Below are positions 42,761-55,660 of a DNA stretch of 64,000 nucleotides, piece by piece. Each line of letters opens with the position of its first letter. The first letter of the stretch is position 1. This stretch comes from Ichthyophis bannanicus (Eukaryota > Chordata > Amphibia > Gymnophiona > Ichthyophiidae). Under the pieces are notes generated by a model, which saw only the letters and a list, made by a program, of their open reading frames with translations, ran no database searches and was not told the DNA's origin. The stretch covers positions 45,971,788 through 46,035,787 of the forward strand of contig CM066039.1 of assembly GCA_033557465.1 (NCBI GenBank). Direction: 5' to 3'. The position numbers and the translations under genes are program-made.

Positions 42761-45700
42761 TGCCTACGGCATCAACACCTTGAACCAATTCTGGGGCCCT
42801 CCCTGACAATATCTAGTATAAACAGGAACATGCAACACAATCACTGGCGATACTGAGACATTAGAGTAACATCAGGAGAGGGAATGAATTACGGTTACGG
42901 GATATTTTGCCGTAAAATCTGGGACCCTTATGCAAAGTGTGTATTTGGGGCGGGGGCGGGGGAGGAGGGAGGAGAGGAAGGGACACCTTAGTTCTAGGTT
43001 TGAGAAACAAGGCTTGGAGGAGGGAAGAGGAGCTCTTACTCTTGCCCCATCCCCATCCGTCGCATGACAGCAACAATAACATTTCTAAGTAGACAAATGG
43101 ACAGAGAAAGAGAAACAGTGATGCATTTCCCCCGTACTGAGCAAAATATAAAGATAATGGATGGAAATTCTCAAAACGGGCATATTCAAAACTCTAAATT
43201 GAAAATACATTTTTTTCTACCCATCGCTGGAATAAGGAACAGAAGACTGCTAAGCATGTGGGAATCCTGGATGCAACTTTAAAATCAGGAACAATCTCCG
43301 AAAATCGGGAGCATCTGCTAATCAACAGTTTGTACCAGAGACAATGCACTAATGAGACACAGAATGGACACAGTTCTGGTTGTTCCACTGAATTCCTGAA
43401 TAATCAGAAGTGCAAATCCATGCGTGCAATGAGGCAAAACCGGGCCGGTCATAGGCCAACTGAAGCTATTTGATGTAATGGGGCTCCATGCTCACAGGGG
43501 ACCCTGCTCCACAGTTGAGAGAGCTACTAGGTTGCAAAAGAGTTTGCAGAAGAGAAACCAAGAAAGATTTCTCTAGAAGTATTACATGATTTATGTCAAA
43601 ATATAAGCTAATAAATATAGATATTGTTTTGTTTTTAATACAATATATTAATCTTAAGTCCAGGAGGCTCCACCAAAATGGTCCAATTTGGATCCTACGG
43701 TTGCTAAGTCTGCCTTTAGACAAAATCCGTCAGGATCAGCCTGTGCAGTTGACCTGGGATGAATGGGCAACTTCAGCCATGGCGCGGCATTTTCAGCCGT
43801 GGCGATCAGCAAACTTAAAGTGGCTGACCATCGCTGTTTCAAATTTAACCTGCATGTTCAATGTCAGAGCCTATGCAGCCGTCGGCATCGAATATCCGGG
43901 TTGGTCAGATTGCTTGTTTGCAATCCGATCAGCAGCAATATTCAGAGACTAGCTGGATTTCAAAACTGGCTTAAGTTAGGACAGCTGGTTCAGGTTAACC
44001 AGCAACAGTGCCACCTCCACGCCAACCCCCAGAGCGCTATACGGTTAGCATCGGGGTGTTTAGCGGTGTTAGGAGGGGGACATTCAGTGGCACAAAATGG
44101 CTATGTGCTGCTACATATCCCACTCACTTGATTAATGTGGTTTGCAGGTCTGCTAAGCGTGTTAATCCTTTTGAATATGCCCCCTACACGTTTATGTTTT
44201 GAGTGCATTGCAGAAAGAAACTGCTAAGATTATGTGAGTTAGCAAATTTTGTGCAGCAGTGATTAGAGACACTTCCAATCACTCCTACATGCCCACAGGG
44301 TACAGAAGAAATGCAGAGGCAGAGAAGTGTCAACATCCAAGGAGAACCCTAGGGGGCGCCAGTCATCAGAGTGCCTCCCCTTAACAACTCAGTCTCTTCC
44401 TTCCGTTCCATAGTGAAGTGTTCCAGTGCACGGGCTGGGGACGGAGAAACTGGAATCTGTGTAGACACCGTCACTTGTTTCACAGGTGGACAAAAACGAT
44501 GTTGCCAGTATCTAAGTCCTGAAAAGCAGCCAGAGCATCGTCCAATCATGCTTGCACCAGAGATATTCCCCTCCTATAATCCATGACCTGAAAGTGGATT
44601 GGAGAACTGTTTAATTCCATTAACAGCTCCATTACATGCCACAGTTACGAAGGTGGCTTGTCTGAAGGCGGCAAAATGCTCTCAGAGTTTTATGTTCATC
44701 TGTCTCCCCATGGAGCGACAGCTACAGAAGATGTGAAGGAAGAAAGACACAGTGGCTGGATGATATGAACGTGAGGAGTGGCGATTAGAAAGCAGGATGA
44801 GTGAGCACTGCACAAGATGAGGAGGAGAAGCTGGAAGCTGGAGGAGGACTGGAAGGCGCAGATGTTTGGTGCTAACAGAATATTGCAAGTGCAGTAACGT
44901 TAATGCACCCCCTGCTGGCCAGAGCTGGCATCTTCAGCATTATGTAATTTATTCCATACAGTGGAGTTTTTTAGACCATCTGCTTATAGACAGGATGCAA
45001 ATGGTTAATGTTAAGCATCTTGTGCGTATCACTGGGAACTATCCAAGCCACTGCTAGGGCCCTACTACCTCTATGGCTTACAATGAAATGGGGAATAGTG
45101 ACTGAGACTGAAGATAACGGCCAGCAGTTAACTTATGCAGAACTCATCATTCCTACCAATAAACCAGATGCCACTGTAAGTCCTCAGTCCATCAGAGACC
45201 CACCACCAAGTATACTTAGAAGAGGTTTTCTGCAGTCAGCGGTTCTTCCTTAAGCTCTTTAGAGAGTAACTTAATAAACTCCCGTGCAGGCAATGTGCGT
45301 TAGCATGAGCACGCCTATTTAGGACCTATTTTATAAAGTGAAGCATGCACGTACTTTACTTTATAAAATAAGGACATACTGCCGCACCTGAACCTAGTTG
45401 CTGCAGTTGTCTGCTCTAGAGCAGGCATAACTCTACATGACTAGATTGGCAAAGAAACACACATAGCTTCTAATATTCTATAATTTATGCATGTGAATTT
45501 AGACCCCACTTATGCTCCAACCAAGTACCGCCTCATCACACCCCTATGGAGCATATGCATGATGGGACTTACACAGATTTGCTTACAGAACAGTGACCAC
45601 CCAAAACACCCCTGTAAGTGTCCATTGACACATGTAAGTCCTTGAGAATAGGGACTTACGCTATCCATGCACACTATATAGAATCAGGAAACACTCAATG

Positions 45701-46319
45701 GGAATGTCACTCCTTTCTAACCCTGTGCAGGGAATAAAGACCAACCCCTAGTCTTTCTCTCTGCTCTATCTCACAATATCACATCATAAAGATCATCCCC
45801 AGGGGTTTTGGTCCTTCTCTGTAGCATCCATATCACATGATAAGAGACTAAAGACCATATCCAACTATTTCTTTCTCTCGTGTCTCATTGCATCACATAG
45901 TGAGGGAAATAAAGAGCATCCCAAAGTACTTTTATCTTCTCAATCACCCTCTGTTCCTTTTCTCTCATTTCTTGGGATGCTCCCTACCCCTTGAGATGGA
46001 ATCTGCTGCTCCTAGTCTGTGTTGTGCCAGGATCTTTCTCCATGCCTGACTCTTTCAGCTACTTTGCAAAATATGCAAGTTCTTGAACATAGCTCCTATT
46101 TCTCACAGCACTCACACTCATAAGGGGATTTGTTAAAAATCTGCTGCACCGATTCTTGCTCTGTCTTTGAAAGGAGGATTATAAATCCTTAAAGAGTACA
46201 TGCCTGGAGTGCTTTATCTTTTTTCTTATTAGGAATGTTTCATATGCAGAGGGATGGAGGAGGAATAAGATGGCGACTGACTAGGAGCCATGCTCAGATC
46301 CCAAGTGTTGGCTTTCTAG
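42761..46319. other. Long stretch without recognisable feature
   Basis: No convincing gene or RNA. A G-rich patch at 42949-42970 and GATATTC/GAATATCC words near 43890 (possible decayed MITE) are the only notable points. Confidence 0.4.
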
Positions 46320-46605
46320 TTTAGTTTATTTATTGATCTGTCATCTACATAACCATATCAAGGTGGTTTACAATCATGAGATAATTATAAGTGATCAATA
46401 GAAATGTAGAAACAGAAGGGGATGGAGAAGGAAGAAATAGGACAGTAGTTGAATGAATGCGGTAGGACCCAATAGAGCATGAAGGGAGAATCGCCAAGGT
46501 GATGCTTCTAAACCCTCTCTGGGGGGCGCACTTGGCCAGTAGGGTTTTCAGGATTACCCTAATGAATATGCATGAGATACATTAACATATATTGGAGACC
46601 TATCT
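46320..46605. repeat. Minus-strand L2/SINE tail and foldback MITE fragment
   Basis: AGTTTATTTATTGATCTGTC to AAGGTGGTTTACAATC resembles a minus-strand LINE 3' end. 46500-46600 (AACCCTCTCTGGGG, TTTTCAGGATTACCCTAATG, ATATGCATGAGATACAT) is the left arm of the CAGTGG MITE family. Confidence 0.55.
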
Positions 46606-46779
46606 GATCCAGGTCCTTCATAGCCAAGAGCAAAGAAATGGCATTGTCGAAAATGGATGGCACAGCTTTGAATTTTCTTACCCATAATCTCTCTGAAAAG
46701 GATGATATGTATGTAGTTTTCTAGAGTTCTCATTCAAGGAAACGTTTGGGTTGTAGCACGTTATGTGAGAAATTTATGC

Positions 46780-47260
46780 TGGGGGCCACCTCTCGTGTTG
46801 TAAAGTCACTGGCTCCCAGTGACTTACAGGATAAAATCTAAACTCTTGAGTTTGGTCCATAAGACCTTTAAACGCTTATACAACCGTCTCCTACCCTATG
46901 CACCTTGTCAGGTGTTCATGTCTCCTGGAGATCCCACACGTTTCCCATGCCAGACTCGAGTGTACACAGAATTCAACGTTTTATATATTAGCTCCTCGGC
47001 TGTGGAATTCCATCCTTCTTCGCTTGGAAAGCTCCCATAAGACGTTTAAAGCTGGCTTGAAGGAGTATTTTTTATTTACTGTGGCTTTTTGGGCTTGATT
47101 AGTTCAGCTGGTGACGATGGTCCAGCCACAGCAGCTGAAACACTTTCACAACTTCTCTATTTAAGTTTTCTCTTCCTTCCCACCCTTTTTAAGCTTGTTT
47201 TGTACACCGCTCTGATGTGTAATAAAGGGCTGTATAGCTGGCACTGAATAAACATACCCA
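46780..47260 (+). pseudogene. L2-like LINE 3' fragment
   Basis: Readable in shifting frames: SLAPSDLQDKI, then LVHKTFKRLY, APRLWNSILLRLESSHKTFK and AGLKEYFLFTVAF. This is the C-terminal block after the RT in L2-like LINEs. The end GTAATAAAGGGCTGTATAGC then CACTGAATAAACA fits an L2-type tail. Dead fragment. Confidence 0.65.
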
Positions 47261-48155
47261 TAACCAGCGACAGCGCTGTATGTGCCATGGGGAGGAACCC
47301 GGATTTGAGCCGTCTCCTGCTCCTCAGGTCAGCAGAAACTGGGGATAGTGCAGAGGCAGGACTCACAATCTTGAAAAGGGGAGGGGGTGTAGGGGGTAGA
47401 GGGGTGGGAGGGAGGGAGGGAGGGGTGGCAGGGAGGGGAAGGGAGGGGAGGGGTGGAGAGCAAATCTTAGTCATCATGAAATGGCAGCATCCAGTGACCA
47501 AATTTAGGATGTGTGGCCTCCGCCTAAGGACCTTCAGGCAATGACTGGGCTGACCAAATTGGAAGAAGATATAAAACAGGACAAAAAAAAATCTATGGAT
47601 AGTTGCTAATGTAGGCTCCTGGTGCCAGAATCCCTGTCCCAGTTCCCCTCTCCTCCAAAAACGAAAACAATATCCTATATTTTGTCCAGAAAATCTTAAT
47701 TGTAACTTGATATGTTATTGCTGGAGCACACTGTTTTCATGATTGTTAGGTAACACTTTTTCAAAAAATGGAGAGAGGATGCAAATGAAGAAAACAAGAA
47801 ACAGCAAAAGCACTGTTAAGTTTGATGCAAAACACTGAGAGAATTTCAAAGCAATCTTACGGTAGAGGCAAGACTCATAGCAAAAACATTTTCAAGTACA
47901 TTCAAGGTTAGAGGCTTGTGAGGGAATCAGTGCAGTGCTTCTACTAAAGTGCATTATGTGATTAACGCATGTTTCAGGGTGTGTTAACCCAGGGCCAATG
48001 CAAGGAGATGAGGCACTCTAGAGAACCTTATCCCTCGGCCCCCACCCTCCTGCGGCACCCATTACCATTGCCAGTGCTATTAACTCCATTTCAGAAACAT
48101 TTTCTATTAGTACAGATTTTTTCTTATGTCCCGCTTATTCCTTCATTTGTTTCTG
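47261..48155. other. G-rich tract, otherwise unassigned
   Basis: 47372-47456 is an almost pure purine run of GGGA/GGGGT units (plus strand), with many G-runs. The open frames across it are low complexity. Rest unremarkable. Confidence 0.5.
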
Positions 48156-48385
48156 AAGGGCAGAGAAGTAGCCTAGTGGTTAAGGCAGCAGCTTGGTACC
48201 AGAAAGACCAGGATTCAAATCCCACTTGCTTATCTTGGGTAAGAAACTCAATTCTCCATTGTGTGAGGATAAAGACTTAGATTGTAAGTCCTCTGGGGAC
48301 AGGGGACCTACTATACCTAATTGTAATTTTCCTTAAACTACTATTGGAAAGGTGTGGGCTAAATAAACTACAATTATTACAGGAC
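48156..48385 (+). mobile_element. SINE, third tail type
   Basis: GGGCAGAGAAGTAGCCTAGT head, GACCAGGATTCAAATCCCAC B box, then a tail AGATTGTAAGTCCTCTGGGG that differs from the other SINEs here, ending GGGCTAAATAAACTACAATT. The tail resembles the 3' end of the L2-like fragment at 57.8 kb (GATTGTAAGCTCT). Confidence 0.7.
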
Positions 48386-48392
48386 GTTCTAT

Positions 48393-50457
48393 TGTGCTTT
48401 TTGACATATTCATAAATGACCTGGAAAAGGGAATAACGAGTGAGGTTATCAAATTTGCAGATGACACAAAACTATTTAAAGTTGTTAAAACCCAAGAGGA
48501 TTGTGGAAAATTGCAAGAGGATCTTGATAAATTGGAAGACTGGGCATCCAAATGGCAGATGAAATTTAATGTGGACAAGTGTAAAGTTATGCACCTAGGA
48601 AAGAACAACCCAAACTATGGTTACATGATGCCAGGTTCCACATTAGGAACCACCACCCAGGAAAAAGATTTAGGCATCATCGTGGATAACATGTTAAAAC
48701 CCTCCACCCAGTGTGCAGTGGCAGCCATGAGAGCAAATAGAATGCTAGGTATCATAAGGAAAGGAATGGAAAATAAAACAAAGGATATTATAATGCCTCT
48801 GTATTGTTCCATGGTGCGACCGCACCTTGAATATTGTGTGCAATTCCGGTCGCCGTATCTTAAAAAGGATATAGCGTTATTAGAAAAAGTTTAGAGAAGA
48901 GCTCCTTCACATATCCAGAGATCCCAGCTTCAATCCCTCACACAGCATCAAACTGGGCGACACTGAAATCCAGGTCAAACCCCAGATCAAGTACCTTGGT
49001 GTAACCTTGGACCACCTCCTGAACTTCCAGCCTCACATCCTAAACACCACCAGGAGTATCTACTACAAAATCAGAATTCTCCACAACCTACACCCTCTTC
49101 TACCCCATGATAGCTTCCGCACAGTCTGTCAAGCATCAATCACACCTCTCCTCGACTACTGCAACTCCATACTACAAGGACTACCAAAGACCACCATTGC
49201 CCCCCTCCAGCTGGCCCAAAACACAGCTGCACGAGTTATCACCGGAGCAACCAGACACACCCACATCACGCTCATATTGAAATCCCTACACTGCCTACCA
49301 GTCACATCCCATATCAGGTTTAAGACCATTGTCCTCACGCATAGAGCCCTCTTCAACACTACAGCGGAACAGCTACAACTACTACTTGAGCGCCCAAACA
49401 ATAGCAGACTCCGGCACCAAAACGCAGCAAATCTACTCCTTCTACCTGCACAGAGCTCCAAGAAATCACAATGCACCTGCACAAGAGCCTTCCAATTCTA
49501 CGCCCCCTCCAACTGGAACAAACTACCCCCCACCATACGGGCCCTCCAATCTCACACCCTCTTCAAAAAACATCTTAAGACCTTTCTTTTCGAAGCATAC
49601 TTCAACACAGCCACTACCAGAAACCACACACAAGAACATATCCCGCCCCTCCTCACCACTCACCCCCATAAGCAGGCGAACACAATGCCTCACACCATTT
49701 GTAAATAATCACTTTGTTCTCTTGTTTCAAATGTAACAATGTAATTTTTATACCAGTTATCTGTACATAGTTCCAACTATTTCATACAAAAGTTACTACT
49801 TGTTTCAATGTAATATTTCTACCAGTTAATTGTTCATAGTTCTAACTGTTCCATGTAAATGTTACCACTTGTTCAATGTAAACCATTTTGCCTTGCAGAA
49901 AAACGGTATATAAAACCAGTTAAATAAATAAAATGGTAAAGGGGATGGAAGGATACCCCTAGGAAGAAAGGCTAAAAAGGTTAGGGCTCTTTAACCTGGA
50001 AAAGAGACGGCTGAGGGGAGATATGATAGAAGTCTATAAATTAATGAATGGAGTGGAACGGGTAAACGTAGATTGATTGTTTACATCATCAGAACATAGA
50101 AAGACTAGGGGACATGCAATGAAGCTACAGGGTAAACTATTTAAGACTAATAAGAGAAAATATTTTTTCACTCAACATGTAATCAAACTCTGGAATTTGT
50201 TACCGGAGGATGTAGTAAAAGCTGTTAGTGTAGCTGGGCTTAAAAAAGGTTTGGACAAGTTCCTGGAGGAAGGGTCTATAAAACATTATTAAAAGGGACC
50301 CAGGATATCATTGCTTGACCCAATACAAGCATTGAGGAACCTGTGTCTTTTGGGGAAACTGCTAGGTACTTATGACCTAGATTGGCCACTGTTGGAAACA
50401 GGATACTGGGCTTGATGGACCTTGATCTGACCCAGTGTGGCATATCTTATGTTCTTA
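48393..50457 (+). mobile_element. CR1 LINE copy split by an L2 fragment
   Basis: The left part (48393-48898) encodes LFDIFINDLEKG, FADDTKLFKVV and [16 protein letters not shown] up to LLEKV. The right part (49935-50457) continues [19 protein letters not shown] and the CR1 3' end. It matches the copy at 28.7 kb closely across the split. Confidence 0.9.
48899..49934 (+). mobile_element. L2-like LINE 3' fragment inside CR1
   Basis: Open 49007-49708: IRILHNLHPLLPHDSFRTV, LDYCNSILQGLP, LQLAQNTAARVITGA, CLPVTSHIRFKTI, NWNKLPPTIRAL and KKHLKTFLFEAYF, the standard block after the RT in L2-type LINEs. Upstream 48901-49006 is in another frame. The 3' end GTAAACCATTTTGCC…GGTATATAAAACC then (AAAT)n is nearly the same as the SINE tails. 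It is younger than the CR1 copy it interrupts. Confidence 0.85.
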
Positions 50458-51187
50458 AGAAGATGTTGTTAGTGATTTTAGACATGAAGTCGCTGTCTAC
50501 TAATATTCTTCAGGACAAAGCAATAGATGTCATTAAAAATACACTTTTCCTAAGCGAGGACACATTAAGAGGCATGCGGTCAGGCCATGAAACCAGTGCA
50601 GAGGTCTTCAGTGGGCATGTGGACCATCCCCCTGCCTTTGATGTGTTGGTAATGTGCGGAATGTGAGTGCATCTAATGCCAACCATTGAGGTGCTGTTAG
50701 GGGCACCTTCTCTAACGTCAGCAGCTCACCATGCCCGTACTAGCCACAGAGTACCGTCAATGCCCAGGTTCCTCCCCAACCCACACTGTCTCTGCCCATT
50801 TGTGCGCTAGCTTGCTAGCAGGGGATTTTAGCATAGGACCCCATGCTAACTTTTCGAACGGCATGCTTACCGCATACTTGCAGTAACAATCCTCTAAAGC
50901 TTCCAGTGGAATTCATTATTAGTTTATCAGAAATTGCTTTGCTGGAAAATTAATTTTGTTTCAATGGAGCTTTTTCATACACAAATTAAGGGTGTAGCCA
51001 TGACAGCTGCTATGGCCCCTGATGTAGCCAGTCTTTCTTTATGCAGCAGAATCCCAAAATGGAGTTCTTAAGTCCAACTCTTTTCAAGAAAATTTGTCTT
51101 GTGGAAGTGCGACATTGATATATATATTCATGATCTGGAAGGGAGGGGGTAGCAAAAATAAGGGATTTTTACCATTGGTTTAATAAG
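50458..51187. other. No recognisable feature
   Basis: Nothing identified. Confidence 0.4.
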
Positions 51188-52140
51188 AGGGAAGAGAATT
51201 TGAAATTTCAATTAAATTATAAGTCAGTCCTCTGGATATTTTTATTTCAGTTAACACAGAGTGTTTTTTCTACATCAATTTATCAAAAGCCTACTGATAA
51301 AAATAAGTTGCTCCATTTTCAAGGCTTCCATAACAGATCTTTTAAAGAAAATGTAACTGTTAGACAATTTCTGCATCCGAAAAGGTTGTGTTCTACTTTA
51401 GAAGATTTTGAGAAACAATTGGATATGAAGAAAAAGATTTATGAAAGGGGATATCCGTGAGAATGTATCAAGAAAGGTTACACCACGGCAAAATGCTCCA
51501 ATAGAGAGGTGCTCTTAAGAAGAGACATTGTGAATCAGAATAAAGATGATAGAATTATTTGTTTATTAAGATTTACACATCTAGCTAATAGTATCGGTAA
51601 AATCCTTAGGAGACATTGGCACTGTGTGCAAAATCTAGACTGTCTTTCTGACAAAGCTTTCACTTTTGCCTACATGAGGGGAAAGAATTTGAAAGACAAA
51701 TTAGTGCTGTCTGCTTGGCCCACAACAGAAGAGAGAAAGAATAGACCAAATGGTCATTTTAAATGTGGAGGGTGTATAATATGTGCTGTTATTCCCCATC
51801 CAATAACAGGAAAAGAATACGTTGTGTTGAGAGGTTAATTATAATATGGCAAATGTTGTCTATGCAGTGATCTGTCCATGTAAGTTATTATATGGGTTTG
51901 TTCCTGTGCTAAGAGAGTTGTTGAGCAGTATTTTCTGTGGTATTACTTCTGATATTGTGGTTATTTTAAAGATTTTATATGCTGCTTTTACCCCTGACAC
52001 AGGTGTAAGCCGAAGCATGGTTATGTTGGCTGTTAATGTTTAGACTGAATATTTATATGTTTCAATTGAATTCATTAAATTATTTTTTAATAATTTGGTA
52101 TATGATTTTACTTTTTATTATTGTATTTTATTTGTAATAC
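51188..52140 (+). pseudogene. Penelope-like RT C-terminus and GIY-YIG remnant
   Basis: 51200-51460 is open: FSTSIYQKPTDKNKLLHFQG, KENVTVRQFLHPKRLCS, then YERGYP, the pattern after the RT palm in Penelope-like enzymes. 51509-51838 follows in a new frame, with FKCGGCIICAVI and GKEYVV. 51846 gives VVYAVICPCKLLYGF, the start of the GIY-YIG endonuclease (VY.I.CPC…Y.G), after which the frame decays. A degenerate hammerhead (CCCCTGACACAGGTGTAAGC then CGAAGCATGG) lies at 51988-52020. No link to the 19-kb PLE can be shown. Confidence 0.8.
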
Positions 52141-52149
52141 TTGACCTCT

Positions 52150-52560
52150 TTGGACTAAGGAACCACCCATACCAGAAATGGTATTTAATGGTGATGATTT
52201 GGAGGAACTGAAACAAATCTCACTGAACCTAGAAGATATAATAGGCCAAAGTGACAAACTAAGCAACAACAAATCATCTGGATGGGATGGTATATAGAAT
52301 GTTGAAAGAACTGAAAAATGGAATTGCAGATATACTTTTAGGAATTAGTAAATTATCATTAAAATCGTCTATGGTATCTGAAGACTTGAGGGTGGCCAAC
52401 ATAATGCCAATCTTAAAAAGGGTTCCAAGGGTGATCTGGGAAAATACAGACTGATGAATCTGAACAAAATTACTAAATGCATAGAAAGATATGGTTTAAT
52501 AGGACAAAGTCAACATGGATTTAGCCAAGGGAAGTCTTGTCACACCAATTCTAGACTGCT
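52150..52560 (+). pseudogene. Old CR1 RT N-terminal fragment
   Basis: Readable as IPEMVFNGDDLEELKQISL and DKLSNNKSSGWDGI, then stops, then LGKYRLMNLNKI and QHGFSQGKSCHTN. This is the region before motif A in CR1 RTs. Diverged and broken. Confidence 0.7.
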
Positions 52561-52750
52561 CATGCTCCAGGTAGGGCTCTTCACGCACAAGATGCTAATC
52601 AATTACATTTCCCTTCAGTGGTGGATGCCTCTTTGGAATAGACTCGTCATGAGGATTTTTATTATTTAGTTCCCCATTTATGGAATTCATTGGCATCTTT
52701 TTTGAGAGCTGAAAGCTCTTTGAAGCAGTTTAATGTGGGTTTAAAAACCT
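52561..52750 (+). other. Possible LINE C-terminal scrap
   Basis: A stretch reading SLQWWMPLWNRL then a broken IYGIHW..L…ELKAL resembles LWN-type blocks near LINE C-termini. Too short to classify. Confidence 0.35.
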
Positions 52751-53745
52751 AGGGCCCGATACTGCTAAAGCGGCTGGCTACCACCGTTGAACTTTAGACA
52801 CAGATATTCGATGACGGACCATATCTGCCCACGAGCATTGAATATCTGCGTCAGCCAGATAGCAATGACGTCAACTGGGCAATGGCACTATTTAGCAGCT
52901 GCCAGGTTAGCTTCTGCAGTGAAAGTTAGACCCACCTTTAAGGTGCCTAACGTTTGCCGCTTAGTGATAACCGGGCAGTGGCTCAATATTACTGCTGCCC
53001 GATTATCGCCGGGTACCGTCCCCGTTCTGCCCCTTGAAAGTCCCGATGATAGCTGGCTGGCATTGGGCATGCAACGGTGGCACCCACTAGCTATCACCTG
53101 ATTGCCACTCTAACTGTGCAATGTGCATTGTGGATGCAAGCGGTTGGGTTAGGGGTGAAGAGTGGGCGGGGTGAGCCCCTTGCATCTGCCCTAACTGCAG
53201 GGTGAATAATTGGCGTGGGTACACTTGTCGCTGCCTCCATAGGTGGCAATAAGTTCACCTATGCTAATTTTGGCCCACATTAGGGCAAAGTGAACTGGGC
53301 TAACTGCCAAGAACATGCTTTCCATACCCATTGCTAGCCCAAGGGTTTCTGCCGCCCTAGGCAGAAATCCTGGCCTCACCGCCCCCCCCCCCCAGCCACC
53401 ACATCACCCTCCCCAGATGCTGCTCTTCTGTCTCGGGAGGGTAGGCAGGCAGTGGCAGCTGGGGGGGGGGGGCAGTGCGGCTGCCCATGTTTGCTGCCAC
53501 CGCTCACCCGGCCGTCTGTCCTAGGCAGTTGCCTAGCTCACCTAGTGGATGGGCCGGCCCTGTCCACACCCCTAATAGTTAACACACTGGTTTTGAACCT
53601 AATACACTATGTTTTTGAGTGCTATGGGTGAGTTAGGTGCAACACCATAGCGCCCTTTTGTAAAAGGGCTCCTTATTCTGTAAATCACTTTGATGCTTTT
53701 TGTGTAGTATAAAACTAAGCAGCAATAAAGATTCTGCTACCTTTT
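52751..53745. repeat. MITE-rich patch with C/G runs
   Basis: 52755-52870 has GATATTC/GAATATC inverted words (TAGACACAGATATTCGATGA; GAGCATTGAATATCTGCGTC). 53338-53565 is flanked by CCGCCCTAGGCAG and CCTAGGCAGTTGCCTAG, then GGGCCGGCCC. Homopolymer C (53382-53394) and G (53461-53472) runs lie inside. No gene. Confidence 0.45.
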
Positions 53746-53984
53746 TCCTATGGTGTAAATAACCATGTGGATAAAGGGAAGCCAGTTGATATAGTGTTTC
53801 TGGATTTTCAGGAAGCATTTCACAAAGTACCTCATGAAAGAGTCCTGAGAACATTAATAAGCCATGAGTAGAAGGCAATATCCTGTAGTGGACTGGGAGT
53901 TAGTTTAAAGATACAAAACAGAGAGTAAGGTTAAATGGCCAATTTTTATAACAGAGGAAGGTCAACAGTGGAGTACCCCAATGA

Positions 53985-54514
53985 TGTTTAATCGGACGTG
54001 CTTTTAAATATGCATGAGGCACATTCTGCTTTGTACGTCTCCGGGTCGTCCGGACGTACAGACACCCGGATGGCCGGGAGATGCAGCCAATTTTGCTCCC
54101 GTGGGTTCTTGATGCAAAAATGTTTTTTCTCTGCAGCCCAGCCCCCAATGCGGCCTTCCAAAGGCAGGGTCGGGCTGCTGGGAATCTCCTCCACCCCGTT
54201 GCCCCCCTGACTTGGCCTTGTGCCACTGACAACCAGGGGGACTTATTCCACCTTTGAGGTGGAATAAGTCCCCTGTCTACCCAGCTCAGCCCCAGACATA
54301 CAGGGCTGACCTCAGAATAGGCCCTGTATGTCCAGGGAGATGACCTACCCTTGTTCTGCCCTCCCCCTGCCCCCATCTAAGGCTCCCCATACAACTCTGA
54401 TGTATGTACAGGGAGCCTTTTTCCAGCAGGCACCTTTGGACAAATATCAGGAATGTATGTCCAGGCTGGATGTATATCCTTGTTATTTGTGGTTGGGAAT
54501 GACCCTCAAAGTGT
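53985..54514. repeat. Cluster of short perfect hairpins
   Basis: TGTACGTC/GACGTACA at 54033-54062; GACTTATTCCACCT/AGGTGGAATAAGTC at 54240-54273 with a 3-base loop; GACATACAGGGC/GCCCTGTATGTC at 54295-54332. GC-rich, unrelated to the flanking CR1. No ORF of note. Confidence 0.55.
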
Positions 54515-54692
54515 GCCAGAAGCGCCTGGATTTTCTTGGCAGCGTGACCAGAAGTAGATTGCCAGGCCTATCTTTAGCAGTAGAGAGTTAAGTGACTTGC
54601 TCAAAGCCACAAGGAGTGCTAGTGGGAATCAAACCCTGGTCTCTTGGTTACTAAGACAGTGCGCTAACCACTAGGCTATTCCTCCACTCCAT
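54515..54692 (-). mobile_element. SINE, minus strand, variant tail
   Basis: On the minus strand: head GAGGAATAGCCTAGTGGTTA, B box GACCAGGGTTTGATTCCCAC, core CAAGTCACTTAACTCTC, tail GGCCTGGCAATCTACTTCTG and TGCCAAGAAAATCCAGG. Same subfamily as 10357-10565. Confidence 0.8.
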
Positions 54693-54734
54693 ATAGATAT
54701 ATTTATAAATAATTTTAAAATGTAAATAATGGGT

Positions 54735-55660
54735 TAGAAACATAGAAAAGACAGAAACATGACAGTAGATGAAGACCATGGCCCCAATATTGAATTATGC
54801 CGGCTATGTGCCACTATGGTGCATAGCCGTGTGCGCCAACCCTTAATCCCGGATAATCGTGTAAATGCCTTTCGAATATCGGGTCCCATATGCCCTATCC
54901 AGTCTAGCCTTCCATAGCAACTACTAAGCTTCACAGTCCCTTTCTTTCCCCTTAGAGATCCACTGAGCTTGTTCCTTGTTTTCTTGAATTCAGATACAAT
55001 CCTCCTCTCTACCACCTCCATTGGGAGACTTTTCCATGCATCTTTCCATAAACAGATATTTTTGCATATTACTTCTCAGTCTATCCTCTTTCATCTTCAT
55101 CCTATGTCCCCTCATTGCAGAGTTTTCTTTCAACTGAAGGTGCTCTTTCCCTGTGCATTTATGCCACAGAGGTATTTAAACATCTCTATCATGTCTCCTG
55201 TCTTTCTTCCAAAGTCTATATAGATATTGAGATCTTTAAGTCTGTCCCCATATGCCTTACAATGAATCCCACTGGCCATTTTGGTAGCCACCTTCTGCAC
55301 CGACTCCATCCTGTTTACATTCTTTTGAAGGTGTGGTCTCCAGAATTGCACACAATAGACCAAATGAGGTCTCACTAATACAGAGGCACTATCATCTTTT
55401 TTCTGCTGGCCATTTCTCTCCCTGTACATCCAAACATTTTTCTGGCTTTCGCCATCACCTTTCCTACCTGTTTAGCAACCTTAAAATCATCAGAAATAAT
55501 CACCTCTAGGCCTCGCTCTTTTTTCATGGACCGTACCTCTCCCATGGATTTCTGCAGTCCAAATGCATGCCCCTGCATTTTTTAGCATTAAATCTCAGCT
55601 GCTAAATTCTTGACTCTTCTTCATGCTTCACTGGATCCCTCCTCATGTTACCTACATCTT
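54735..55660 (-). mobile_element. CR1 LINE fragment, minus strand
   Basis: On the minus strand: GLEVIISDDFKVAKQVGKVM, then VRPHLVYCVQFWRPHL, ESVQKVATKM and GDMIEMFKYL, with frame breaks, followed by a 3' end shared with 32330-32515. A MITE-like piece (54782-54893, CAATATTGAATTATGCCGG to CGAATATCGGG) interrupts the 3' untranslated part. This subfamily differs from the plus-strand CR1s. Confidence 0.75.
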
